Source: Leguminivora glycinivorella
Taxonomy: Eukaryota; Arthropoda; Insecta; Lepidoptera; Tortricidae
Direction: 5' to 3'
DNA: 64,000 bases
Assembly: GCF_023078275.1 (NCBI RefSeq)
Contig: NC_062971.1
Span: 4,340,001 to 4,404,000 of the forward strand
Shown in pieces: positions 44,030 to 54,419 of this stretch (position 1 is its first letter; each line of letters opens with the position of its first letter). The notes under the pieces were generated by a model. That model worked only from the letters and a program-made list of their open reading frames with translations, searched no databases and had not been told where the DNA came from. A program made the translations under genes and the position numbers.

Positions 44030-44525
44030 CCGATTTTGAAAAGTTTTTTTTTTGATTGAATGTATATGCATACAGATTGGTCCCATTTTTCTCAGAATCC
44101 AGTTCTGATGATGGAATCTTGGAGATTGGAGATTTTTGTGTTTTTAAAGGAACAGCATGCATTTAGGTACGGAACAGTGACATTTGGTGCAGTGGAACTG
44201 CTGATGATGGCCAGAACGGAACTCTTCAAATCTGAACGGCACGCTTATAGTGACTTTGGTATTTTTATAAGAACAGCATGCACTTTCGTCCAGAACAGTG
44301 AAATTTGGTGCAGTGGAATTGCTGATGATGGTCAGAAACGAACTCCTCAAATCTGAACGGTACGCTTATAGTGACTTTGGTATTTTTATAAGAACAGCAT
44401 GCACTTTCGTCCAGAACAGTGACATTTGGTGCAGTGGAACTTCTGATGATAGTCAGAACCGAACTCCTCAAATCTGAACGGCACACTCATAGTGACTTTG
44501 GTATTTTTGTAAGAAAAGCATGCAT
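44030..44525 (+). repeat. 121-bp tandem repeat
   Basis: The landmark 'aacagcatgca' recurs at 44151, 44272, 44393 and, as 'aaaagcatgca', at 44514: exact 121-bp spacing. Units contain 'ttggtgcagtggaa', 'tgatgatggtcagaac' and 'tatagtgactttggtatttt'. The array is preceded by 'ttactggaccgattttgaaa', a common dispersed repeat start. Open frames across it are repeat artefacts. Confidence 0.75.
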
Positions 44526-45159
44526 TTATTTAGTTATGTTTGTTAAGCATATTGAGTTTTCAAGTCAAAGTTTGTCAAGCTTCGATTTCTTATAATACTC
44601 GTATAATCGGATTCATGAGGAATTGAGGAAACTCCTCAAACCTTAACGTTATACGTATATTCATTTGTGTTGCCATCTAATAATTAAAGCATTAAAAGCA
44701 GTTTTAAAAACTACTTACACATTTCTACATAATCCAACATTTGCAAGTAGCTTTCACCAGAACCCGAAAGGCGACGGTTTTTTTTTCTTAAAAATTATAT
44801 TTTATTTACACGGGAGTATCTTTTGTTCGTTTCTATGGCCGATAGCTCATAGCTTACTCGCATTTGGTGGGACCAGTGCCCAATCAAGTTAGGTTTCTAC
44901 GTAGCGCCTTGCAGACCAATATAACAATATTTGCAATCAATTATTTTAGGCTAGAAGCGTTTATAAATCTTGATTATTATTTTTGGTAGCTGAAGTGGAA
45001 TAGTACGCTTCAGTTAGCTGAGCTATGAAAACAGATTGTTATTTCTATTCGCTAGGTGCTTGTTTTGTTATTATTATTTTAAATCTTATTATTTCCCACT
45101 ATTTCCCAGAGCTGATTAAATTATTTCCCACAGCTGCCCTGAAAGCCCCCCCAGCAGCA

Positions 45160-45352
45160 AGCAGTCTGTCTGTCTGTGTGTGTGTGTGTCTGTCTGTGGC
45201 ACCGTAGCTCCCGAACGGATGAACCGATTTGGATTTAGTTTTTTTTTTTGGCTGAAAGCTGAGTAAGTCGGGAGTGTTATTATTAGCCATGTTTCATGAA
45301 AATCGGTCTAGTATATCACGGTCGGGGGTTTTTTCAAAATTTTAATTTTCGT
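45160..45352 (+). repeat. Dispersed repeat with TG/CTGT microsatellite
   Basis: 'ctgtctgtgtgtgtgtgtgt', 'ccgtagctcccgaacggatg', 'gtttcatgaaaatcggtcta'. Reverse complement of the 48098 and 29246 copies. Confidence 0.6.
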
Positions 45353-45394
45353 ATTTGTCATGCTAGTTCAAACAGTTTCAGTACGTTAACTGCT

Positions 45395-45620
45395 TTAAAA
45401 TTGATAAAAGTAGGTGAATCTAGTAATAAAGATGATTTACCACCTGTGGAACTACTTCAGTGATAAACGTATTCTTTGCGTTGTAGTTTCCTCGCTTTAG
45501 TGAGGGGAAAAATTTGTGTTACACTCGGGTGCAAATGTATTTTACTTCGTGTGTGTTAAAAATGTTCAATTCCACAACGCCGAGGCGTTAAAATACAACT
45601 TGTATAACAAATAACTATTA
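45395..45620 (+). repeat. R3 dispersed repeat, second copy
   Basis: 'ctagtaataaagatgattta' to 'cttgtataacaaataactat', slightly shorter than the 37905 copy. Confidence 0.6.
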
Positions 45621-45716
45621 TATACAAGGGAGCGACTATCTTTTGTTTCTTTTCTATCGCCGATAGCTAAACGCTGTCTCGATTTTGGTAGGACCAGAAC
45701 CTCATTCATTTAGCAC

Positions 45717-46096
45717 TAGGCTTGTGCCGTTTCGTTCGTTGATCGGAGCGCTCCGATCTCGTTCAATCGCTCCCACGAACTAGTTCGCTCTTTTAGGTCT
45801 TTTGCTCATTTAGTTCAGCCAGACCAGCGACCACTGCGGTCGGAAAGATCAGAACGAATGGGACCGAATAGCGTCAAAATGATACAATAGTCCACAGATA
45901 GTAATATTCCAGGCCCAAATGTTGTAAGTAACCGAAGTTTAATATGAAAACTTGACGTTTTTTTGTTGCTTTGCTAAGTAGCTGTCGCTCTCGGTCGGCG
46001 CAGTCACACACTCGTTCTCGATCCAAACCGCTCGATTGATGGGATTGATGGGATTTTATTCCTAACAGTTCATAGTTCGTGAATGACACAAGCCTA
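45717..46096. mobile_element. hAT-like MITE, 380 bp
   Basis: Ends 'taggcttgtg' and 'cacaagccta' with the perfect 8-bp duplication 'tttagcac' (45709-45716 and 46097-46104). Terminal similarity is short. The interior has no transposase; a 76-codon antisense frame (45874-46104) overlaps the terminus and is unsupported. Confidence 0.8.
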
Positions 46097-46328
46097 TTTA
46101 GCACTTTATTTCAGTTTACATTAAGCTGGTTGGAGGTAGCCAATCGCCCGTCTGCACTAGTTAGTAAGCTGATGAGATGTCCTCGTTTGAAGTAAATGTG
46201 CTGCCAGCGTCACCTTGCGGAAACTAAATTATCATACTACCTTCATAGTTCACAATGGACATGGTAATCTGGCCTTTAACCTGATTTTACGAAGGAGAGT
46301 TTCTCATTAAAATTCACTTTAGTATTTG

Positions 46329-46469
46329 GGCCATTTTTTCAAAGTTGTCCACCCCACGTTTTTTTTTACCCGATTCATACTCAGAATCGCGAGGTCTGTC
46401 GATAACGAAACCACATAAAAATTTCCAAATCCAAAAGAAATGAGGTGGACAGCTTTGAAAAAAATGGCC
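46329..46469. repeat. Hairpin element, 141 bp
   Basis: Ends 'ggccattttttcaaagttgt' and 'agctttgaaaaaaatggcc'; inner 'ccacc' / 'ggtgg'. The core shares 'actcagaatcgcgag' with the palindrome at 62671. Confidence 0.6.
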
Positions 46470-47532
46470 TATTTAACAAAATATAATAACAATGAATGAT
46501 AAAAAATCATGTGTGCATATAATAACTTAATTGAATTAAATTATATAAATACCTATTTAGTTTATCGTTTTTATTTAAGATGGGACTTATTCGCGTAACA
46601 CTAATTGTATTTTTAATATTTGGCCTGACGTTTCAAACATGACGTGACGTTCGATTCGTCGGAGTAAGTGTTGAAATATCAGGATATAAGTTTTTGTTTT
46701 GTACATAATTATATAGTTATATTTTGGCTTATGAATGACTTACTTCTTTTCTACGTTTTGTGGTTACTCAAATAAACTATATTTATAAATGAGGGCACTT
46801 TTTTCGACTAAATTAAAGATTCAGAGTGCGTGCCGCATGAAATCATAAAGTGAGAGTTATTTGCGTACGGGGACGAAAACCACTAAAATGTATCATCATA
46901 GATTACATGTATTCTGAAACAGTTATTTGTACAGATTCCGTGACGTTTACACTATCGATAGTAAACGCATTGTAAAATGTCAAAAATGTGATAAATTAAT
47001 GTACAGAAAAATCTGTATGTAGACTCAGAAAACGCACTTAGATATAAAACCAATGTTAGATATAACCGTGACTAATCATTAGGATTACGTATTTCGTGAG
47101 TAGGAGTGCTACGAAACTGCTACGACGCACCGTAGCCTGTAGACCTTTAGCTATAATTACAGTTTTATCTCATTTATTGCTACGCAACATTCAGTGCCAC
47201 ATTATTTTGTAAAGATATACAACAGCTTGCCTTTCAGTTAAAAAATGATTATTATCGTCAAATATTTGTGTTTTGGACATATAATTCATTATTCATTCAT
47301 TATTAGCCGTCGCAAAACTGACTGTCAGATGAAGTGGCGTATCTACTCTAGGATTTAGTAATCTTTTATATTTCCTTATTGCGTTTTACGCGGTTCCCAG
47401 GTATCACACAGTCATAAATATTTTATGGCAATATGTCAAATATACGGCTCTTAGTTTTATCGGGAGCGGTTGTGAATAATTTCTAATTTGAAATCGTACA
47501 AAAAGCGTTGGAACGAACACTGAACCATGAGA
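46470..47532. other. No recognised gene
   Basis: AT-rich, about 1 kb, no motif recognised. Confidence 0.3.
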
Positions 47533-47822
47533 ACCATGCCATCATCCTCCTTGCGTTATCCCGGCATTTGCCACGGCTCATGGCAGCCTGGGGTCCGCTT
47601 TGACAACTAATCCAAACATTTGGCGTAGGCACTAGTTTTACGAAAGCGACTGCCATCTGACCTTCCAACCCGAAGGGTAACTAGGCCTTATTGGAATTAT
47701 TCCGGTTTCCTCACGATGTTTTCCTTCACTGAAAAGTGACTGGCAAATATCAAATGACATTTAGCACACAAGTTCAGAAAAACTCATTGGTACGAGCCGG
47801 GGTTCGAACCCGCGACCTCCGG
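47533..47822 (-). mobile_element. SINE-A copy
   Basis: - strand SINE-A with the B box region 'ggggttcgaacccgcgacct' at 47798-47817, body 'actagttttacgaaagcgac', tail 'catcatcctccttgcg'. A few bases of head continue to 47850 ('cgcatgctcttacc'). Confidence 0.75.
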
Positions 47823-48097
47823 AAAGTCGCATGCTCTTACCTCTGTATTTTTAGAAACTTGCAAGAATTATTTATTCTGTAAAAAAAGATTTATTGTGTA
47901 AAGAACGTTACTGAAATTTTATTCTTTTTTTCCTTACGTGTTTTGTCCAAATGAAATCACTAGTGGATAAAAAGAACTGATTCAGGCACTACAATAGATA
48001 AATATGTCTCATAGTCAAAATATTACATAAATAGATACATATATTTTTATGTAAATAGTTTTTAATAAAGTTATAACCACAAAATTAAGATTTTGAA

Positions 48098-48318
48098 AAA
48101 ACCCCCGACCGCGACATAGTAGACCGATTTTCATGAAACATAGCTAAGAACACTCCCGAGTAACTCAGATTTCAGACAAAAAAAAAACTAAATCTAAATC
48201 GGTTCATCGGTTCGGGAGCTACGATGCCACAGACAGACACACACACACAGACAGACAAACAGACAGACAGACACGTCAAACTTATAACACCCCGTCGTTT
48301 TTACGTCGGGGGTTAAAA
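48098..48318 (-). repeat. Dispersed repeat with CAGA microsatellite
   Basis: 'cccgaccgcgacatagtaga', 'cgggagctacgatgccacag', then 'cagacacacacacacagaca', ending 'ccgtcgtttttacgtcgg', itself a small palindrome. Confidence 0.65.
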
Positions 48319-48426
48319 ACATTTCCACTGGTCACGTAATCTACAAATAAATATTTTTTTTTTAATTCACGATCTCATAAACTGAAATAGATACCATTCA
48401 CTAAAGAAAAAACGATCAAGCCCACT

Positions 48427-48480
48427 GGTGGCGAAGCCGGGAATCGAACCCGGGTCTCCAGCTAACGCGGCTGACGTGAT
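48427..48480 (-). mobile_element. tRNA-like fragment
   Basis: On the - strand a perfect T arm 'cccgggttcgattcccggg'-type sequence is followed by 'cttcgccac'. The D arm is incomplete, so it is a SINE head remnant and not a tRNA gene. Confidence 0.45.
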
Positions 48481-48499
48481 AAAAAACAAATCAAAAATA

Positions 48500-49130
48500 A
48501 TAAAATAAAATAATTTGATTTGTTCCCTAGTTACATCACGATCTCATAGTTTAGTAGGTACTTAAATCAATACACCTCGTATTATTTAGTTTAATCAGTG
48601 ATCTAAACCCCAATCAAACTCGTGAAAACCCCAACCAACAAGGTATTTCCACCCATAAAGTATCAGTTTACAGTTGAAGCCATCATTACCCCACTCGGTC
48701 CAATCTGCCTAATCTCTGATGACCCAAATTTGATAATTTGAGAGTACTTCCCGCCACGCTAAGTTGATGCTTGAGAAATACTTGTTACGTTGTTCCAGTG
48801 GCGAGGAACATAGGAGTCGAGCGTTTGGACACCGAGCGCTAAATTGTCGTTTTACTTTTTTTTTTAAAGGACCTATATAAAAATTACATATCGGCTCTGT
48901 CAGTCTGCTTTTCATGGCCTCAAACCTCTCGTTTTACTTTAGTGATTATAAATTTCCGGGTATTACAGTTTTTAGGATTTTTTTGAAAACTAGCCACAGT
49001 TAAAACGATTGCATAATATGTACATCACGACATATTTTTTAAAATTACTATATCGAATACATGGCGCTGTTAACTTTGATTACAATACCTTCGAAGGAAC
49101 TTACTTACCGATGCGTATTACTTATCTATC
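48500..49130. other. No supported gene
   Basis: AT-rich with a 68-codon antisense frame (48709-48915) lacking recognisable domains. Confidence 0.3.
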
Positions 49131-49133
49131 TAA

Positions 49134-49440
49134 TACCAAAGACATATATAACTTCGTATAGACAGATAAAGTCTAAGAAAAAAACGTACCCCAAAACCAT
49201 ACAGAAAAAGGTACGGTGAGCTAGATGGCGATACACCTTTGGGGTACGCTCGGCTAGATGGCGCTAATATTAATATTTTAAACCATATCAAGCTAAGAAT
49301 ATGGGCCAAATTATCAAAACTGAGGTTCAAAAGTTTTAAGCCTGTGTCGAGAGATGGCAGTCTATGCACTGTGATTACACATTTTACTTTGACAGTAACT
49401 CTCTTTAATACTCTGTCCTCTTTGCTAATACTGACAAGTC
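49134..49440 (+). repeat. R2 dispersed repeat
   Basis: Forward R2 copy from 'ccaaagacatatataacttc' to 'tgacagtaactctcttt'. Confidence 0.7.
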
Positions 49441-49574
49441 ATCTATTTAGAGTAAATTACATACATCCTAAATCGTATAAATGGCGCTGGTAACTTTGAT
49501 CAACACCTTCAGGGAGTGAATACACGGTGCCGCTTCCGCGTCGACACCGCACCACCGCCGCACCTCTGCGCTAT

Positions 49575-49656
49575 GTACAGTCAGCTGCAGAGAAAAGTAG
49601 ACCCCCCTGCATACAAATTTGTATGCAGGGGGGTATACTTTTGCAGCTAACTGTAC
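49575..49656. repeat. 82-bp near-perfect palindrome
   Basis: Arms 'gtacagtcagctgcagagaa' and, returning, 'ttgcagctaactgtac'. The centre is 'ccccctgcatacaaatttgt' continuing to 'atgcaggggg'. Probably a small foldback MITE; it lies 66 bp before the LINE tail. Confidence 0.7.
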
Positions 49657-50069
49657 ACGAAACGCGTAAACCACGCCGCCGCGCTGCCGCTTACTGATCG
49701 AACTTACATTCCGCTATCTCCTTTTTTTTTTTTTTTTTTTCTCTTTATTTTGGCACAAACAGTCATTACAGAAGAGTTACATTGAGTTGTATTACATATG
49801 AAAATAGACAAAACAGTGCCGAAATCGTTGTAGAATTATAAATACATACTTTTGTTGCAACGGACCTGAGTTGGTAACTTATCTAACTTAATGTATACGG
49901 ATATTACGGATAAAGGAAAGAGAGGAAGGACGTCCTAACGCTGACCTTTTTTATCATTTTATGTAGGTATGTCAAGCACTAAGACGTTTACCTCCATGCT
50001 GGAAATACATAATGATTAAACTATTTAAACTAAGCTAAGCGTGTTACTGGTACAAATAAAAAAATAAAA

Positions 50070-52253
50070 CTAACAGTCGACACCTGTGAACTTATTTTTA
50101 ACTCTGTTTTTTAAGCCTCGAAGAGTTGTGTTAAAGAGGTCTGTGTCATTAAACTCTTTATTGTAGAGGTACATAGCACGGGGAATAAAACTATTTCTAG
50201 TGTAGTTCTTTCGAAGGATGGGTGGTACGAACATATGAAGATTACGGTTGGGGCGAGCGGGAAGTCTGGCTTTAGTGATAAAGTTTAGTTTTGAAAGTAA
50301 CAAAGGGCAATCAACTTCGTTATTAATAATTTTGAAGAGAAAAGATACATCGAACAGCTTACGTCGGTTTGCAAGACTTGTAATATTAAAGTGTGTCAAA
50401 GAGTGGGCATAATGGTTGTTGGGACGATTGAGTCGATAATTCAATATTTTAACAAATTTTCTCTGCACTTTTTCAATACGATCGATGTGGTGTTTATAAT
50501 AAGGGTTCCAGATTACACATCCGAAGTCCAGGACAGATCTAACAAAAGAGAAATAAAGGATTTTAAGGGTAATAATTTTTTTGAATGGTTTCGTTATTCT
50601 ATTTATAAATCCTAGATTTCTAAACGCTCTTTTTATTACACTATCAATATGTGATGTAAAGGTCAAACGGTCGTCAATAATAATACCTAGATCACGGATC
50701 TGATTGACACGATTTAGGAGATTCCCACAGAGCGTGTAGTTGTGTAGAATAGGAGACTTCTTTCTAGAATATGTTATCACATTACACTTTTCTGGATTAA
50801 GAAACAGTTGATTAGTCGAACAATACAAGGATAAAGCATCTAAGTCAGATTGTAATTTGTGACAGTCATCAATGCATTTAATAGTTCTGTATAATTTAGT
50901 ATCGTCTGCGTACAATAGATGATGACTATACTTAAAGGTGTCTCCTATATCGTTAATATAAAGAGAAAAAAGGACAGGTCCGAGATGGGATCCTTGTGGG
51001 ACGCCAGATGGAATTTTTAGGTAACTAGAGCAATAACCCTTCATACATACAGCTTGGCTACGATTTCGGATGTATGATTCAATCCACCTTAACAAACTAC
51101 CATGCACACCGAGCCTGTAAAGCTTCTTGAGCAAGATATCATGGCTGATTTTGTCAAAGGCCTTTGAGAAATCTGTGTAGATAACATCAACTTGACCATT
51201 AGCGTCCATGACTTGAAGTAAATAATCAGTAAGAGTTAATAAATTAGTTTCTACACTACGAGACCTTATAAATCCATGCTGATTTTCAATTATGTGATGA
51301 CGCACGACATATGAAAGTTGGTGAGTAACCATTTTTTCAAGTATTTTGCCAAGGGTACATAACTTAGAAATTGGTCTATATTGGGTTATTTGCTCTTTTT
51401 GAGCATTTTTAGGTATAGGTGTGATCAGAGCCTTTTTCCAAATGCTGGGAAAGACACCCGTATTAATAGATAAATAATATATACAGGATATGGGTTTCAG
51501 AAGCTCATCAGCACATCGTGAAATTAGCAATGGGTGGATCCCGTCGGGGCCGGCTCCCTTGTTGATGTTAACATTACGTAATTCTTTTAGTATCATATCA
51601 TCGGTCAAAGTGATGGTATTTATGTCTATTTTAGAAATTTGGAATGACTCGCTAGATTCCTGATTAATACAATTAGGAGTAGGAGTCACAAAAACTGACT
51701 GAAAATGTTTATTAAATGTGTCACATATTTCAAAACCATCAGTGAAAGTTTGATCGTTATAAATCATTTTTTGCGGATAACCACCTGTATTCTTTTTTGA
51801 CTTTACGTATGTCCAAAAATATTTAGGGTTTTCAGTTATTATTGCTTCCGCTTTCATATTATAGGATAAATAACAGTCATGTTCCATCTTTTTAAGTCTT
51901 GACCTAAGTTTTGAAAAAATGTGATAGTCTTTTAGGTTACCGTAAGTCTTCCATTTTTTATGATACTTACGTTTTTCGTTACTCAGCTTTATGAGAGGGC
52001 GGTTATACCAAGGTGGATACTTATGGCTGTCTATGAGATTTTGCGAAGGTACATACTTATCAATTAATTCATTGAGAATTTTGTAAAAATATGAGACCCT
52101 TGTCTCCACGTCATTCATAGAACCAAAAGTTGAATCCCAGTCTATAGATTTGAGTCCTAATCGAATATTATCAAAATCAGCTTTAAAAAACATTTTTTTT
52201 AAAGACGAATTATTTTTAAAGGTGCAGGAATACATGTTGGTAGATCGATACAA
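50070..52253 (-). CDS. LINE ORF2, reverse transcriptase part
   Basis: Reverse transcriptase that copies element RNA at the nicked target. The open frame spans 727 codons but starts at a non-ATG codon, because it is the -1 frame continuation of the endonuclease ORF (junction near 52214-52220). Residue positions in this frame: NKGAGPDGIHP (231-241), TPIPK (278-282), YRPIS (292-296), QHGF (325-328), TDFSKAFDKISH (360-371), SGVPQGSHLGP (416-426), LYADD (447-451, catalytic D pair). The thumb and C-terminal region follow, ending with a TAG at 50070. No internal stop, so apart from the junction the RT is intact and the insertion is probably young. Confidence 0.88.
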   Translation of the reverse strand: MYRSTNMYSCTFKNNSSLKKMFFKADFDNIRLGLKSIDWDSTFGSMNDVETRVSYFYKILNELIDKYVPSQNLIDSHKYPPWYNRPLIKLSNEKRKYHKKWKTYGNLKDYHIFSKLRSRLKKMEHDCYLSYNMKAEAIITENPKYFWTYVKSKKNTGGYPQKMIYNDQTFTDGFEICDTFNKHFQSVFVTPTPNCINQESSESFQISKIDINTITLTDDMILKELRNVNINKGAGPDGIHPLLISRCADELLKPISCIYYLSINTGVFPSIWKKALITPIPKNAQKEQITQYRPISKLCTLGKILEKMVTHQLSYVVRHHIIENQHGFIRSRSVETNLLTLTDYLLQVMDANGQVDVIYTDFSKAFDKISHDILLKKLYRLGVHGSLLRWIESYIRNRSQAVCMKGYCSSYLKIPSGVPQGSHLGPVLFSLYINDIGDTFKYSHHLLYADDTKLYRTIKCIDDCHKLQSDLDALSLYCSTNQLFLNPEKCNVITYSRKKSPILHNYTLCGNLLNRVNQIRDLGIIIDDRLTFTSHIDSVIKRAFRNLGFINRITKPFKKIITLKILYFSFVRSVLDFGCVIWNPYYKHHIDRIEKVQRKFVKILNYRLNRPNNHYAHSLTHFNITSLANRRKLFDVSFLFKIINNEVDCPLLLSKLNFITKARLPARPNRNLHMFVPPILRKNYTRNSFIPRAMYLYNKEFNDTDLFNTTLRGLKNRVKNKFTGVDC

Positions 52254-53050
52254 AGTGCCTTATGATGATCATCTTGTGGCACAAGTGGGTTCAAACAATC
52301 CATAACATGACAGTTTTCACTACAAAAAACTAGATCTAATATTCGATTATTAGTATTAAATTCAGCATTGTACTGTGATAATAAGGATAAACTCATGAAA
52401 TCGCTAGTTAATGAGACTAAGATGTCGTTACATGCAGATAAGTTCATACAAGCAGAGTCCTTGTCATAATACCATTGGGCCCGAGTGACATTAAAGTCGC
52501 CCAGTATCAAAAAAATGTCATTAGGATTGGAATGTATAATATCGCTAGTTCTGTCATAGAACGATGACAGTAAGTGCTGATGGCGGGAACCGTGCGGAAT
52601 GTAAGTACATGCTATGTAAAGATGAGATATTTCTTCAGAAGCGCTAGCGGTATTGGCCGTTAAGTGGTTCAGCGGGCGCGAGCTGGGGTCTCGACCGCGC
52701 AACGGCACACTTACCCACAGCTCGTCGGCCGGCGGCGGGGCGCACCAGGCCGGCCGCGCGGCCGGGCACAGCTCACGCCGCACCGCCACCAGGACTCCAC
52801 CGCCCCGCGAGTGCTCGCTGGCAATCGGATCACGATCACACCTATATACCTCGAAGCGGTCATCAAAGTATTCCGAATCAAAAAAGCATTCGTTTAGCCA
52901 GGTCTCAGTAATACATATAACGTCGTAATTACTGTTTAATACGTTACATAAAAAATCGTGGGATTTTGTTCGCAAGCCCCTCGCGTTTTGATAGTAAATG
53001 GATAAGTTATTGTTACCTATTATTGAGTTTGTAATTAAAATAACAGTCAT
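52199..53050 (-). CDS. LINE ORF2, endonuclease part
   Basis: 283 aa of AP-endonuclease-like (exonuclease III fold) domain that nicks target DNA. Visible catalytic signatures: YYQNARGLRTK (N22), ITETWL (E49), LILGDFN (D and N near 178), and DDHHKAL near the C terminus (the D-H pair). The frame ends at a TAA at 52199-52201, 11 codons after the frame that continues as RT becomes open. A GC-rich island at about 52663-52815 encodes LCPAARPAWCAPPPADELWV inside a domain otherwise written in AT-rich codons. In intact relatives the endonuclease and RT form one ORF, so this is the N-terminal half of a broken ORF2. Confidence 0.85.
   Translation of the reverse strand: MTVILITNSIIGNNNLSIYYQNARGLRTKSHDFLCNVLNSNYDVICITETWLNECFFDSEYFDDRFEVYRCDRDPIASEHSRGGGVLVAVRRELCPAARPAWCAPPPADELWVSVPLRGRDPSSRPLNHLTANTASASEEISHLYIACTYIPHGSRHQHLLSSFYDRTSDIIHSNPNDIFLILGDFNVTRAQWYYDKDSACMNLSACNDILVSLTSDFMSLSLLSQYNAEFNTNNRILDLVFCSENCHVMDCLNPLVPQDDHHKALCIDLPTCIPAPLKIIRL
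52214..52220 (-). other. TTTAAAA heptamer at the endonuclease/RT frame junction
   Basis: On the - strand the endonuclease frame reads CCT TTA AAA ATA here. T TTA AAA fits the X XXY YYZ pattern of -1 slippery sites in the correct phase, and a -1 slip gives exactly the RT frame. A single A lost from the A run would give the same arrangement and is the simpler explanation. Confidence 0.55.
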
Positions 53051-53447
53051 TCATAATTGTAATTGTATTCATGCCGCCATCCCTCGAAACAAGCACAATA
53101 TGACAGAGATATAAACACAAGTATTTCCTGTTATAATTCAATAAACACAGACGTTTAAGCTTCATACAGACATGCATCGTAGAGTATTTTAAGTAATTTT
53201 CTAAACTAAAAAATCGGTATATTATTTTAATACATCTACAAATTAAGTCGTTTTCAGAAATTAATTTAGTTACACAATAATAATATAATCGGTTGGCAAC
53301 AGTGTTATTATTTTGAAAACAGGTAGGAGTAGAATTATGAGAGTAACACATTAAGTACATCAACAAAAAACGCGATAAGAGTATTAAATAACCATCAACC
53401 TTTCGTAAATGATTAATCTTATTTACTGTAGAACGTAATTCAAATTG

Positions 53448-54419
53448 TCATTTTATTTTTGATATGTCGTCTACGCGGGATATGTGTAATACCTTAGAGT
53501 TATCATTTTTGCGTAAAAATATTTTGCAATCGTTAAGCCAAATATATTTGTAACCCATTTCACGACCCATCTTGCGAGCTTGGCTGTATAATATTTTGTT
53601 TTGAGGTGCTAGGTGGTCGTTGACGAACACCGGCCGGGCGGGGCCGTCCAGGCCCAGGTCGGCGGTGGTGAGGCCGCGGCGGGCCCGCACGCTCGCCAGA
53701 AGGTCGTTCTTGCGCTTTCGTTGGGTGAACCTAACAATGATATTTGGGGTGTCGGAGGATAGTTTCGATGCATCGTTGCTGTCCGGATTTTGGTTTTGCT
53801 GCGGGTACCGCCGGACGCGATGTATGTAGTCGACATCGTTCGGGGACAGGGAAAAGTTTACTTTTGACGCGATAGCATTCAGTATGTTGTACAGATTTTC
53901 ACCTTTATTGAAAGTTACGCCAGAAATCTCAAGGTTATTTAAGCGACCTTGTTGTTCTTTCGTACGCAGCTGGTCTGTTAACGAGCTAATGTTAACCTTA
54001 GCATCTGAGAGGTCCTTTTCTAGAGTTGATAACTTCGTTTTTGTTTCGACATCAAGGTTTAATAGCTTAGTAACGTCACTTTTTATGCTTGCGCACTCTT
54101 GCGAATACTTATTTGTAGTTTTTTCGAATCCAGATAACTGTTTTTTAACCTCGTTAAACTCCTCGCGCAGGCTACTAAAGTCGGTACTTTGTTCTTTCAA
54201 CATATTCTTGAATGATTCTGTCATTTCTTGCTTAAATTCTTTCAGCATGTTTTTCATATCCTGACGATAAGAGCGCAAGCCGTCGTTAAACTCTGTACGA
54301 AATTCAGTGATTTCGTTAACTGGCGATTCTGGCGTTTTTCGTTTCCTGAGAGTAACACCTGACGTACCTTGCAGAACGGCGTCGCGAAGATCAGACTGAG
54401 ATCCTGCAGGACTACCCAT
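53448..54419 (-). CDS. LINE ORF1 protein (coiled coil, FP-like domain)
   Basis: 323 aa from the first ATG after the 5' UTR. Residues about 40-165 are a K/E-rich heptad-like region (for example MLKEFKQEMTESFKNMLKEQ), expected to form a coiled coil and trimerise or multimerise. The C-terminal part has LNNLEISGV, then VDYIHRVRR, IIVRFTQRKRKNDLL, FVNDHLAPQNKILY and GYKYIWLNDCKIFLRK. This resembles the C-terminal nucleic-acid-binding domain named after baculovirus FP proteins, which also occurs in ORF1 of several insect LINEs. Likely role: binding element RNA in the retrotransposition particle. A GC-rich island (about 53629-53710) encodes the ARRGLTTADLGLDGPARPVF stretch. The frame is intact. Confidence 0.85.
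   Translation of the reverse strand: MGSPAGSQSDLRDAVLQGTSGVTLRKRKTPESPVNEITEFRTEFNDGLRSYRQDMKNMLKEFKQEMTESFKNMLKEQSTDFSSLREEFNEVKKQLSGFEKTTNKYSQECASIKSDVTKLLNLDVETKTKLSTLEKDLSDAKVNISSLTDQLRTKEQQGRLNNLEISGVTFNKGENLYNILNAIASKVNFSLSPNDVDYIHRVRRYPQQNQNPDSNDASKLSSDTPNIIVRFTQRKRKNDLLASVRARRGLTTADLGLDGPARPVFVNDHLAPQNKILYSQARKMGREMGYKYIWLNDCKIFLRKNDNSKVLHISRVDDISKIK

Noticed and set aside
44144..44486. Repeated antisense frames with STAPN text
   Set aside because: Products of the 121-bp tandem array; the same peptide recurs with each unit.
53013..53366. 117-codon frame between LINE ORF1 and ORF2
   Set aside because: AT-rich spacer with low-complexity translation; it overlaps the ORF2 start and matches no LINE domain.
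53620..54264. + strand frames opposite LINE ORF1, and the 52653-52928 frames opposite ORF2
   Set aside because: Antisense shadows of the ORF1 and endonuclease coding sequence.
50070..54419. Infectious retrovirus or DNA virus integration
   Set aside because: There is an APE endonuclease and LINE-type RT with a poly-A tail, no LTRs, protease, integrase or envelope. The ORF1 FP-like domain is a known LINE component and not evidence of a baculovirus insertion.
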